Shown here: positions 10,408 to 18,642 of the stretch, piece after piece
Position numbering within the stretch: the first letter of the stretch is position 1
How the letters are laid out: each line of letters begins with the position of its first letter
From: Flavobacterium gyeonganense
Lineage (GTDB): Bacteria; Bacteroidota; Bacteroidia; Flavobacteriales; Flavobacteriaceae
Length of the DNA: 64,000 bases
Direction of reading: 5' to 3'
Assembly: GCF_029625295.1 (NCBI RefSeq)
Contig: NZ_CP121112.1
Location: forward strand, 3,410,001 to 3,474,000
Position numbers and translations under genes: made by a program
Notes under the pieces: model-generated
Told to the model about the DNA's origin: nothing
Database searches by the model: none
The model's input: only the letters and a program-made list of their open reading frames with translations

Positions 10408-12063
10408 ATGAACATCAAAACATTAATACTGATCATAATTAATAGTTTAATCGCGTTGGTAATTGCTCTGTTATCTTTTTCATCCTACCAGCAGTTTTCT
10501 AATGTTTTGAACGATCGTATTTTGCTGCAGCTAAATTCTATCAAAACACTCAAGCAAAACCAGATCGAACATTTACTAAAATCAGAATGGGAGCGATTTG
10601 AATCTTCCGAATTGTATGGGCAAAACATTGACACTAGCGTTTTAAAGCTTCCGGAAAGTATTAAAAAAAGTAACGGAATTTACGATTTTACCAAGTATCA
10701 TGTTGCTAAAAAAACAACCATAGGCTTTGTCTCAAACTCTAAAAAAGGCACAAGTATTAAAGTTTTAGACTACAGTAAAATTAAACAAATTCTCCTTGAA
10801 CGAACCGGAATGGGGGATAGTGGAGAATCGTATCTGGTGGGCAGCGATTTTAGAATGCGTTCGCAATCCCGTTTTTATCCCAATAAAACGCCTTACACCA
10901 TATTGGTTAAAACAAAAGGTGTGATCAATGCATTTAAAGGTATAAATGGCAGGGGTGTGTTTGAGGATTACAGAGGCATTGAGGTATATAGTGTGTACAG
11001 TCCGATAGTAGTTCAGAATTTAAAAATGGTTATTCTGTCTGAAATAGATGTTGATGAGGTGACACTTCCCCTAAAGGAATTAAGGCAAAGACTTGTAGGG
11101 CTGACTCTTGGTATTTTTTTACTGGCTGTTATGCTTTCTCTTTTTTTGACAAGATTTATTACCAACCCCATTAAGAACATGCAAAAAAGTCTCCGGATTA
11201 TGGCAGAAGGTGACTATAACCAGACCAATGAATTTATAAAAAATTCTAAGGAAATAAAGGAAATGTTTGATGCGCTGGCCAATTTAAAAGCCTCTTTGCA
11301 GGGTGCCGTGAAATTCTCTGATGATATTGGAAAAATGAATCTCCATACTGATTTTAAGCCTAAAAGTCCAAATGATCTGTTAGGGAAAAGCCTTTTGGCG
11401 ATGAGGGATAAGCTGATAGAGTTCAGAAATAATGATGAAAATACCAGAATACAATCAAAACGAATGCTGGTAAACGGTCTGGAAGATGAAAGGCGCAGGC
11501 TTTCGCGTGAGCTCCACGATGGTGTAGGGCCTTATTTAACGTCTTTAAAATACTACATTGAAAACAGGGTTAAAAATGAACAGAAGAAAGCAGAAATGAA
11601 AAAGATAGTAGATGAAACTATTTCTGAAATCAGACTCATGTCAAATGCCTTAATGCCTGCTTCAATCGATGATTTTGGGGTTGGAGTTACTTTAACCAAC
11701 TTTATCGAAAGCCTGAAAAAATCGACAAATGTGACTATTGAATATGAGGATTTAACCCAACAGGACAATTCTAATATTACCAACCATCAGGCAATTAATC
11801 TTTTTAGAATAACACAAGAGCTGATTAACAATACATTAAAACACGCTGATGCAAGAAGTATCCGGATTACACTTTCAGAATTTGATGAATTTATTTCTCT
11901 TTTTTATTTTGATGATGGAATCGGGTTTGACATAAATACTGTTAAATTAGGCTTAGGAATTATTAACATCAAAGAACGTGTAGAAATTTGCAATGGTACA
12001 ATTGTAATCAATGCAGCTCCAGGAAATACAACCTTTGAAATCGAGTTACCTATAGAATTATGA
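10408..12063 (+). CDS. sensor histidine kinase, NarX/LiaS-like (HisKA_3)
   Basis: A 551-residue membrane kinase. One membrane helix spans residues 4-26; an extracytoplasmic sensor of about 200 residues with Cache-like character follows (GDSGESYLVGSDFRMRSQS); a second helix lies near 229-251 (LGIFLLAVMLSLFLTRFI), then HAMP. The dimerisation/phosphoacceptor helix has RRRLSRELHDGVGPYL near 360 with the phospho-His in RELHD. The ATPase domain shows the N box (ELINNTLKHA) and G boxes (DDGIGFD, GLGIINIKER). The stop overlaps the start of the downstream response regulator by 4 bases (ATGA), so the pair is translationally coupled. The signal sensed is unknown. Confidence 0.93.
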   Translation: MNIKTLILIIINSLIALVIALLSFSSYQQFSNVLNDRILLQLNSIKTLKQNQIEHLLKSEWERFESSELYGQNIDTSVLKLPESIKKSNGIYDFTKYHVAKKTTIGFVSNSKKGTSIKVLDYSKIKQILLERTGMGDSGESYLVGSDFRMRSQSRFYPNKTPYTILVKTKGVINAFKGINGRGVFEDYRGIEVYSVYSPIVVQNLKMVILSEIDVDEVTLPLKELRQRLVGLTLGIFLLAVMLSLFLTRFITNPIKNMQKSLRIMAEGDYNQTNEFIKNSKEIKEMFDALANLKASLQGAVKFSDDIGKMNLHTDFKPKSPNDLLGKSLLAMRDKLIEFRNNDENTRIQSKRMLVNGLEDERRRLSRELHDGVGPYLTSLKYYIENRVKNEQKKAEMKKIVDETISEIRLMSNALMPASIDDFGVGVTLTNFIESLKKSTNVTIEYEDLTQQDNSNITNHQAINLFRITQELINNTLKHADARSIRITLSEFDEFISLFYFDDGIGFDINTVKLGLGIINIKERVEICNGTIVINAAPGNTTFEIELPIEL

Positions 12064-12692
12064 ACGAAATCAAATTAATAATAGCAGACGATCATGAGCT
12101 TTTTCGTAACGGACTTGCTGAGCTCCTCAGAAAGCATGATGATATAAAAATTGTTAAAAGTGTTGGTGATGGTATTCAATTTATGGAACTAATCAATACT
12201 AACTTTGAAGCTGATATTGTATTGTTAGACATTACTATGCCCAATATGGACGGTTTTCAGGTTTTAAAGGAACTAAATAACACGGCTTCTACTATAAAAC
12301 CTATTGTAATTTCGATGCACAATGATGGAAATTATATCGCAAAATGTGCTAAAATGGGGGCTTACGGCTACCTGTTAAAAAATACAGATGAATCTGAATT
12401 AATTCTTGCCATAAGAAGCGTTAGCCTTGGGAAAAAATATTTTAGTGCTGAAATCTCTGAAAAAATGATCAACTTTATGTCAACACAAAGCATCAGTGAA
12501 GATATTTTGTCTAATAAAGAAACCGAAGTTTTAGGGTTAATTTCTAAAGGGCTGACGACAAAAGAAATTGCGGCTCAGCTATTTGTAAGTTCACGGACCA
12601 TAGAAACCCATCGTGCTAATATTTTAAAAAAGCTAGAAGTAAAAAATACTGCAGAACTTATTAAAAAAGCAGCAAAAATGAATTTAATATAA
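12060..12692 (+). CDS. response regulator, NarL/FixJ family
   Basis: A 210-residue DNA-binding response regulator, partner of the overlapping kinase. The receiver domain (1-120) has the acidic pair in IIADDHE, the phospho-acceptor Asp in VLLDITMPNMDG (near 55) and the conserved Lys in YLLKN. The C-terminal LuxR helix-turn-helix (about 145-205) contains LSNKETEVLGLISKG, KEIAAQLFVSSRTIETH and a recognition helix. A perfect 8+2+8 palindrome starts 19 bases after the stop, and a small secreted-protein gene follows; both are plausible targets (inference). Confidence 0.95.
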   Translation: MNEIKLIIADDHELFRNGLAELLRKHDDIKIVKSVGDGIQFMELINTNFEADIVLLDITMPNMDGFQVLKELNNTASTIKPIVISMHNDGNYIAKCAKMGAYGYLLKNTDESELILAIRSVSLGKKYFSAEISEKMINFMSTQSISEDILSNKETEVLGLISKGLTTKEIAAQLFVSSRTIETHRANILKKLEVKNTAELIKKAAKMNLI

Positions 12693-12710
12693 CAAAGTTA
12701 GAAGCTTTTT

Positions 12711-12728
12711 ATCCGTATTTATACGGAT
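12711..12728. promoter_or_regulatory. perfect 18-bp palindrome, candidate operator
   Basis: ATCCGTAT-TT-ATACGGAT: arms 12711-12718 and 12721-12728 are exact reverse complements. No T-run follows, so it is unlikely to be a terminator. It lies between the response regulator and the small secreted-protein gene, 79 bases before the latter's ATG. It could be a binding site for the adjacent NarL-type regulator; this is inference. Confidence 0.45.
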
Positions 12729-12807
12729 GCAAATTGGGTAGATTCCCATAATCCTAAAAGGCTGTTACCAATTGTAAATTTATAAAAAACAATAAACGGT
12801 AATAGTT

Positions 12808-13128
12808 ATGAAAAATATAGCATTAATATTAGGAGTTTTATTTATTTCTTTTGGTGCATTTGCACAGGAGAAACCGAATGTGAAACAAAGTGATTTAAAA
12901 GGTCCGGCATTTAAAAATTATAAAGTTTGGGAACACGAAACAGTGCCAACTAAAATATATGCCGAGAATAATAAAACATCACTTCAGGGGCCTGCATATA
13001 AAAACGATCAACCGGTGAGAGAAACTCCAAAAGAAAATCTGGCTGAAGTTAAAATAGGCAATTCAGAAAGACAAAAATTAACAGGACCAGCGTATAAAAA
13101 CTTTGGGCCATGGAGTAAAAATTGGTAA
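12808..13128 (+). CDS. small secreted protein with three GPA[FY]KN repeats
   Basis: A 106-residue protein with a Sec signal peptide (about residues 1-19, ending GAFAQ). The mature chain is built of three spaced copies of one motif: LKGPAFKNYKVWE, LQGPAYKNDQP and LTGPAYKNFGPWS, separated by Lys/Glu/Asn-rich linkers. No cysteine and no known domain. It lies 115 bases after the response regulator and has its own terminator. The repeat suggests a ligand-binding or structural peptide unit; function unknown. Signal peptide and repeats are directly visible. Confidence 0.85.
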   Translation: MKNIALILGVLFISFGAFAQEKPNVKQSDLKGPAFKNYKVWEHETVPTKIYAENNKTSLQGPAYKNDQPVRETPKENLAEVKIGNSERQKLTGPAYKNFGPWSKNW

Positions 13129-13207
13129 TGAATCACTAACTGAATGAGATAATCCAGATGTTTGCCACTGTGTAATATTTGATTCAATTGAGATTATAAA
13201 GTGAATT

Positions 13208-13244
13208 AGGCTGTCCAAAAGTAATTTTTGGATAGCCTTTTTTA
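13208..13244 (+). terminator. rho-independent terminator after the GPAYKN protein
   Basis: Stem AGGCTgTCCAAAA / TTTTGGAtAGCCT followed by TTTTTT, 79 bases after the stop codon. Confidence 0.88.
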
Positions 13245-13547
13245 TTTTCTTGTGGCAAGTTTACTATGACCATTATCCTAAGCCATGGTTTTAACAATTT
13301 ATAGTCAATCAAGGTGTTGGTATAAATTCAAATTTACTTTCAAATTCATAGCTTTTTATTTTTTTGTAAATATCTGATATTGATTAATTTACAATTAAAA
13401 TATTTTATATCCTATTAAAATTCTTACATTTTTTTTATTAAATTTGAAATTCAGGCTGTTTGTAATTCAAATACTTCATGTATCTGGGTTTACTTTAAAT
13501 TTTACATCCTGGATATGAGCCATTGAATTTAATTTAAAACTATCAGC
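13245..13547. other. AT-rich gene-free stretch
   Basis: About 300 bases between a terminator and the PAP2 gene. It is very AT-rich, with no open frame of note, no repeat copy and no clean TAnnTTTG element. I see nothing else in it. Confidence 0.5.
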
Positions 13548-14500
13548 ATGAAATTTTTCAATATAATCTTTTTTAGCCTGCTATCGATTCAGTGCTTTGC
13601 ACAGGAAGACACTTTAAAGACAAAAAAAAGACTGACAGTCTAAAAATAAAAAAAGACAATAGATTCAAGGTAGCAGGTTCAGTTATTGCGGACAGTTTTT
13701 TAAGTGTTCCGGGGGATTTTTCTGCAATGGGACATACTATATCAAGTGACTGGAAAAGAACAGCGCTTTATACGGCTGGAATTGTAGGCTTAATAGCTGT
13801 TGATAAGCATACTACCGGTTTTTTGCACGATAAGATAGAGCCCAATATTGATTATAGTTTACCGGAAATTAAAAGCACAATACCTCATGTAATCGGAACC
13901 GACTCTTACATCGTTTATCCAATAATTGGTCTATATGCGGGCTCATTAATCATTAACAATGAGAAAGGACAGGTTGTTGCTCTAAATGCGGTAAAATCAT
14001 TAGCTTATTCTTATGTTATTACTCAAATCGTATTAAAAACAGTCACCTCAAGAAACAGGCCTCAAAGAAAAATAAATGATGATACACCAGCCGTAGAACC
14101 ATTTACAAAAAATCCGTGGGATTTTGGAAACTACGATAATATTCACTTTGGTCATGGTGGCAGCGGTACTTCATTTCCTTCTTTTCATGCGACCTCTTAT
14201 TTTGCTGTTGCCAAAGTATTTCAAATGGAATATGACAACTACTGGATACCTTATACATTTGTAACTGCAGTATTTCTTTCAGACATAAAAAGCCATGAAC
14301 ACTGGGTTTCAGACTTATTAGTAGGTGGATTGGTAGGTACAATAATTGGACGTTCTATAGTGATTAGCAGTCGCAGGCAAAGGGCAAAAAATGACGCCAA
14401 AGCTTTTAACTATGATCCTAAGAAAATCAGAATGCATAAACAACTAATCCCTCAAATTTCAAATTCTATGGTGGGATTCCATTTTATCGGAACTTTTTAA
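13548..14500 (+). CDS. secreted PAP2-family phosphatase, apparent frameshift in an A8 run
   Basis: Membrane-associated type 2 phosphatidic acid phosphatase. Starting at ATG 13548, the first frame gives a signal peptide (MKFFNIIFFSLLSIQCFAQE) but stops after about 30 codons. The long frame takes over after the A8 run at 13622-13629; one extra A would join them (TLKTKKKTDSLKI). The enzyme body carries the three PAP2 signatures: KTVTSRNRPQ, PSFHATSYF and HEHWVSDLLVG, with hydrophobic helices between. Without the join the protein would have to start at GTG 13592 and lose its signal peptide. Possible causes are an undercalled homopolymer, transcriptional slippage or a true mutation. Typical substrates are lipid phosphates or undecaprenyl pyrophosphate; not decided here. 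Confidence 0.85.
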
Positions 14501-14545
14501 AACTTCTTAAGTTATTACCAAATTTATCCGGAGAAGCAAAATATT

Positions 14546-14635
14546 CCGGGAATCTCCCTCCGGGTCGGGCTTTCGGCTATATCTTTTGCTTCGTTTCACT
14601 GCACAAAAGGATACCGCCTCTATCCCTGATGCAAT
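14546..14635 (-). repeat. dispersed intergenic repeat, copy B
   Basis: On the minus strand: AGGGATAGAGGCGGTATCC, then TTTT, loop, AAAAGATATAGCCGAAAGC and CCGACCCGGAGGGA. It differs from copy A mainly in the loop. It lies directly after the PAP2 gene. Confidence 0.75.
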
Positions 14636-14741
14636 TCGCTGAAGAATTCTATAAAAAAATGGGTTGGATATCAGCGAAATTTTATTAGGCAAAGGTTGTC
14701 AGAATAGTAAAAAGTATTAATTAATTACAGAAATAATAAGC

Positions 14742-14921
14742 TTATACAAAATCACGTATCGAAAATACATGACTCCAAACTATAAGCAGTAAACAAAATG
14801 AAATAATAATTAAGCCAATTGTTGCCAGCACTACTTCTCTGTTTTTTCTTTGATCTCCTTCTTCATTGTTTTGAAATAATTCAAATTCACTTCTTCTTTT
14901 TAGGTTAGATTTATTAGCCAT
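14742..14921 (-). CDS. small single-pass membrane protein, 59 residues
   Basis: A complete minus-strand frame from ATG (14921) to TAA (14742). Residues 1-29 are hydrophilic and charged (MANKSNLKRRSEFELFQNNE, then EGDQRKNRE). Residues 30-50 form one strong membrane helix (VVLATIGLIIISFCLLLIVWS). The tail is HVFSIRDFV. The charge pattern and single clean helix look like a real small inner-membrane protein. It is flanked on both sides by genes on the other strand, so it is transcribed alone. No family recognised. Confidence 0.6.
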   Translation of the reverse strand: MANKSNLKRRSEFELFQNNEEGDQRKNREVVLATIGLIIISFCLLLIVWSHVFSIRDFV

Positions 14922-15210
14922 GGTTTTAAGTATTAAGTTAGTATATAGCTAGTTACGTAAAAAAATGTTGTTTGGTTTTAAGGATATATTGTATTTAGGT
15001 TGTTGTGGTTTTTTTTTGAAGAAATAAGTTTTACAGGTACATAAGACCAAAGCCATCTTATCCCGTAATTTTTTTTATTCTGTTTGCCAATTTAATTCAA
15101 TTAACTTAAATAAAAAAATTATTTTAGCCTGATATAATTAATCTCCGTTAAAATGGTTTTCGGAAATATTGTATGGTATAAATCCCAAATCTAAACCTAA
15201 AAAAAATCTT

Positions 15211-15660
15211 ATGAAAATCACTATTTCTATGTCGGTTGCATTCTTCTTACTTTCTTTCAGTTTATTCAGCCAGACTATTGCTGAATTAAAACTGAAACCA
15301 AAAGAAATTCCGAAAGGCTACACCCTGAGTGATGGTAACAATTGTGTTTCTGTTCAGGCCTGTACTTTTTATAACGATATTGAGACCTATAGCAATATTG
15401 TTGGAAAAGTAAAGAGTAAAGCGATGCAAAGTTTTAAAAGCAGACCAGATAGCGGATCAATTATGTATTTCGAATTTGAGCACGTATTTAAAGGTGAGCG
15501 TTTTTTGCAGGGATTGCTGTGGGGAAAAGGCGGGCAACCTACAGATGAACATCCTGAAGAGTATATTGTTAAAGGAAAGTTTCTCATAGTTTGGAGTTTT
15601 CATCCGGACAGTCCTGTCAGAGAAAAATCAGAAGCTAAAATTGAAACTATTTTACAGTAA
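15211..15660 (+). CDS. secreted protein of unknown function
   Basis: A 149-residue protein; I start it at ATG 15211, where a good signal peptide begins (MKITISMSVAFFLLSFSLFS, cleavage after SLFSQ). The frame is open 14 codons further upstream, but that extension is not signal-like. The mature part has two cysteines close together (NNCVSVQACTF), possibly a disulfide, and a C-terminal strand-rich region (EYIVKGKFLIVWSFHPDSP). A membrane-protein gene follows 40 bases later. Function unknown. Confidence 0.72.
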   Translation: MKITISMSVAFFLLSFSLFSQTIAELKLKPKEIPKGYTLSDGNNCVSVQACTFYNDIETYSNIVGKVKSKAMQSFKSRPDSGSIMYFEFEHVFKGERFLQGLLWGKGGQPTDEHPEEYIVKGKFLIVWSFHPDSPVREKSEAKIETILQ

Positions 15661-15700
15661 GTTGTATTTTTACATTAAAAAAAACTTTATAAAAAATGAA

Positions 15701-16078
15701 ATGAAAGTACATATCAGAATCCTAATTTATTCAGTTCTATTTGTTTTATATCTTATTGTAATGGGATTTTTTCTTTCGATTCAATCGAAATTAAAAACAG
15801 ATCTTTATATGACCTTAGGCTGTGGTTTTACTCTTTTTAATACTATTTATGCTTTTCTGGTTATAAAGTGGAAACCTTTATTAAATATACTATTTTCTGT
15901 TGCTATAGCCTTTCTGGCCTTATTTCTGGCTTTAAAAACTTCAGATTTAAATTTGTTTTCTGTGAATGATCCTTATGGTATTAAAACAGCAATAATGACT
16001 AATGCTGTTGTTTCTATTGTTTTTTGGGAGATTTTGTATCAGGTTAAAATTAGGAAACGCTTCGCCCAAAAAAACTAA
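15701..16078 (+). CDS. integral membrane protein of unknown function
   Basis: A 125-residue protein starting at ATG 15701; the frame extends 20 codons upstream into the preceding gene, but that part is Lys/Tyr-rich and unlikely. Four hydrophobic helices are visible: ILIYSVLFVLYLIVMGFFL, a second around TLGCGFTLFNTIYAFLVI, a third ILFSVAIAFLALFLALK and a fourth AVVSIVFWEILYQV. No catalytic motif. It probably shares a transcript with the secreted protein 40 bases upstream. Confidence 0.65.
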   Translation: MKVHIRILIYSVLFVLYLIVMGFFLSIQSKLKTDLYMTLGCGFTLFNTIYAFLVIKWKPLLNILFSVAIAFLALFLALKTSDLNLFSVNDPYGIKTAIMTNAVVSIVFWEILYQVKIRKRFAQKN

Positions 16079-16183
16079 AACTCAAAAAGCAGGAAGATTG
16101 ATTATCTGAAATGGGAAATAATGTTTTGAATCAGGGATTTTGATGAAATTGACTGTACGGAATATTGAAAAAAGCATCAAAAA

Positions 16184-16360
16184 ATGAAGTTTACCACAAT
16201 AATGCAAGTGATAAGGAGAAATCCTGGTCGATGTAGAAATAAAGATGAGGACAAAGTAAAGCTGCCAAATGATAGAATTTTTATATATTCTGAATAGGGT
16301 TGTGGAGGAAGTATTATTTATCTAAATGACTGTAAATACAAATGGATTAAACAGGAGTAA
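16184..16360 (+). pseudogene. possible gene remnant with an internal stop
   Basis: From ATG 16184 the frame reads 37 codons (ending KLPNDRIFIYSE) to a TAG at 16295, then continues in the same frame as GCGGSIIYLNDCKYKWIKQE to a TAA at 16358. The composition after the stop is protein-like (two Cys, Gly-rich turn, Trp). This suggests a small decayed gene. The rest of the 16079-16389 gap shows nothing else. No family recognised. Confidence 0.3.
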
Positions 16361-16389
16361 AGCTGCTTAAAATTAAACTATTTTGAATT

Positions 16390-16860
16390 ATGAAAGACAC
16401 ATCAGAAATAGCAAATCGATTTAAGGAAGTTATTTTAAACGGCACCTGGGTGGCGAATACCAATTACAAAGATCAACTGGAAAACCTGGATTGGAAAGTT
16501 GCCGTTGCATCAGTTCAAAACTTAAATACAATCGCAGTTCTTGCGCAGCATATCCACTATTATATCAAAGGAATAAATAATGTTTTTAAAGGCGGAACAC
16601 TGGATATAAAAGACAAATTCAGTTTTGATTTCGCTCCAATTCATTCCCAGCAAGAATGGGAAACATTTCTAAATAAATTTTGGGCTGATACTGATGAGTT
16701 TATTTTTTTGGCTGAACAAATATCGAATGACACACTGGATCAGGTATTTGTTGATGAAAAATATGGTACTTACAAAAGAAATATTGAATGTATGATTGAG
16801 CATAGCTATTACCATTTGGGGCAGATTGTATTGCTGAAAAAGCTGTTGATCAATGATTAG
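16390..16860 (+). CDS. DinB-like superfamily protein
   Basis: A 156-residue four-helix-bundle protein of the DinB/YfiT-like superfamily, a group of putative metal-binding enzymes including thiol-dependent transferases. The metal triad is visible: a His in VLAQHIHYYIKG (near 56) and two in IEHSYYHLGQI (near 137 and 141). Helical composition and length match the family. It has no signal peptide, so cytoplasmic. A second, distantly similar DinB protein lies at 23904. Substrate unknown. Confidence 0.82.
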   Translation: MKDTSEIANRFKEVILNGTWVANTNYKDQLENLDWKVAVASVQNLNTIAVLAQHIHYYIKGINNVFKGGTLDIKDKFSFDFAPIHSQQEWETFLNKFWADTDEFIFLAEQISNDTLDQVFVDEKYGTYKRNIECMIEHSYYHLGQIVLLKKLLIND

Positions 16861-16907
16861 AAAAAAGAATGATTTTAATTCATATTTTCGTTTAAAAAAT
16901 ATCTTAT

Positions 16908-17426
16908 ATGTTTAGAAAATATCTACCTCTTGAAGAATTAGTTTACCATTCAAATCTGACAAAAGAAGAACTCATAAAAAGGGTTCAGAATGAAATTGAA
17001 GCAGAAAAATCTTTTGGTTTTGGAGCCAATAATTATTCTTACAGTAAACCTTATATTGGTAAAGTTTACAATAATAGTTTTGAAATAAAAAGGGCAATCA
17101 ATTATCGAAATTCTTTTTTGCCGGTTATAAAAGGATCTGTTCAAGATCATTTAAGTGGTTCTAAAATCCATGTAAAAATGAATCTTACAGATATTGTAAA
17201 AGTTTTTATGATTATTTGGCTGGGCGGTGTTTTTTTAGCTTGTCTCGGTGTTACTTATACCTTAATTTTTGATAAAGGTTTTACTTCTGAAGCAGGTTTT
17301 TTTATGTTTATACCTTATTTCATGTTGTTTTTTGGAACAATAATGATTGTTTTTGGTTTTAAAGGAGAAAGCAGAAAAAGTGTAAAAGATATGGAAGAAA
17401 TTTTACAGGCTAAACTTATTCGATAA
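16908..17426 (+). CDS. membrane protein of unknown function
   Basis: A 172-residue protein. About 100 soluble N-terminal residues (MFRKYLPLEELVYHSNLTKE, then a KSFGFGANNYSYSKPYIGKV stretch) precede two membrane helices (VFMIIWLGGVFLACLGVTY and FFMFIPYFMLFFGTIMIVFG) and a short charged tail. The arrangement resembles uncharacterised Flavobacterium proteins in which a soluble domain sits before two helices. It stands alone between the DinB gene and the broken esterase. Function unknown. Confidence 0.7.
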   Translation: MFRKYLPLEELVYHSNLTKEELIKRVQNEIEAEKSFGFGANNYSYSKPYIGKVYNNSFEIKRAINYRNSFLPVIKGSVQDHLSGSKIHVKMNLTDIVKVFMIIWLGGVFLACLGVTYTLIFDKGFTSEAGFFMFIPYFMLFFGTIMIVFGFKGESRKSVKDMEEILQAKLIR

Positions 17427-17484
17427 TGAAATTTTGAAAAATAAGAGGCAAATAAAAAAATGTAAATAAAATTTCAAAATCAAA

Positions 17485-18350
17485 ATGAATAAATTTTTTA
17501 TCCTTATCCTATTAGCATTTACTACAATAAGTTTCAGCCAAAAAGGCAAGTCACAACCAAGTGAAGCTGTCAAGCCTTTTATTTTAGGTGTTATTGATGA
17601 AATCCAGTCAGAAGAATTAAACGAAAAAAGAGTTTTAAATATTTATCTGCCGGAAGGATACAAGCAGGAAGACGCAACAAAATATCCTGTCATCTATTTG
17701 CTCGACGGCTCTGCCGATGAAGATTTTATTCATATTGCAGGTCTGGTACAGTTTAATAGCTTTGAGTGGATTAATCAGGTTCCAAAGTCCATTGTGGTAG
17801 GTATTGCTACAGTTGACAGAAGAAGGGATTTTACATTTTCAACAAGTATTGAAACAGATAAAAAACGTTTTCCGACTTCAGGCCATTCAGATAAATTTAT
17901 TGCTTTTATTGAAAAAGAATTACAGCCATTTATTGAAAAAAATATAAAACCAACGATTCTAAAACAATTATTGGCCAGTCTTTAGGCGGACTTTTAGAAA
18001 CAGAAATTTTATTGAAAAAGCCATCACTTTTTAATAAATATGTGATCGTAAGTCCAAGTTTATGGTGGAATGATGGTTCTTTACTCAATTTAGATTCTGA
18101 AATGCTGAAGGAGAGTTTTAAACAACAAACAGAAGTTTATATCGCCGTTGGAAAAGAAGGTCTTACGCCAACTAAAATTCCGAGAGTTATGGAAGTTGAC
18201 GCGAATATATTAGCTGAAAAAATAAAAGCATCAAAAAGTAAAAATGTCAAAGTGTTTTTTGATTATTTGCCTCAGGAAAACCATGGAACCATTTTACATC
18301 CTGCTGTTTCAAATTCTTTCAAATTCTTTTTTCCTGTTGATAAAAAATAA
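17485..18350 (+). pseudogene. Fes/IroE-like esterase broken by a frameshift before the nucleophile
   Basis: Alpha/beta-hydrolase of the putative esterase family (PF00756 type). The first frame (17485-17985) encodes a signal peptide (MNKFFILILLAFTTISFSQ), LNIYLPEGY and YPVIYLLDGSADEDF. It goes off course after IEKNIKPT. Around 17955-17965 the reading moves to another frame, giving KTIIGQSLGGLLETEIL with the GQSLGG nucleophile elbow, SPSLWWNDGSLL and a C-terminal NHGTILHPA that carries the catalytic His. One extra A in the AAAA at 17961-17964 restores a normal protein of about 288 residues. Either a sequencing error or a real inactivating mutation; as written, no product contains both signal peptide and catalytic Ser. 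Confidence 0.85.
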
Positions 18351-18374
18351 ATTTTCAGGATGCTTAAATCTATG

Positions 18375-18405
18375 AAATTCTGCTTTATTGAAGCGGGATT
18401 TTTTA
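18375..18405 (+). terminator. rho-independent terminator after the esterase gene
   Basis: Eleven-base stem AAATTCTGCTT / GAAGCGGGATTT with two G-U pairs, short loop, then TTTTT. Confidence 0.8.
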
Positions 18406-18469
18406 TAAATGATTGTTGTTTAAAAAAAGATGAGTTTTTTAATCTTTTGAAAAACAAGATTTCTAATTT

Positions 18470-18538
18470 AGCCCCGATCGATCCGGTATCCTTTTACAGC
18501 GGGGTTCGCTGGAAAAGATTTAGGGTAGAGCGGGACTG
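18470..18538 (+). repeat. dispersed intergenic repeat, copy C
   Basis: Here on the plus strand: AGCCCCGATCGATCCGGTATCC, TTTT, a loop (acagcggggttcgctgg), AAAAGATTTAGGGTAGAGCG, GGACTG. It is more diverged from copies A and B but keeps the AGCCCCGAT start shared with copy D. Confidence 0.65.
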
Positions 18539-18642
18539 TTTGTGATTAAGGTAAATACATATGCTTCTCAAAATAAATATGAAAAGGCATGGTTGTTGAA
18601 AAGCTAAAAAAGATATATTTACATCTTCAAAACGATACCTTT

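Noticed and set aside
14507..14692. 61-codon minus-strand frame after the PAP2 gene
   Set aside because: It is mostly translated repeat copy B and has no protein-like features.
18360..18545. 61-codon plus-strand frame
   Set aside because: It runs through a terminator hairpin and repeat copy C.
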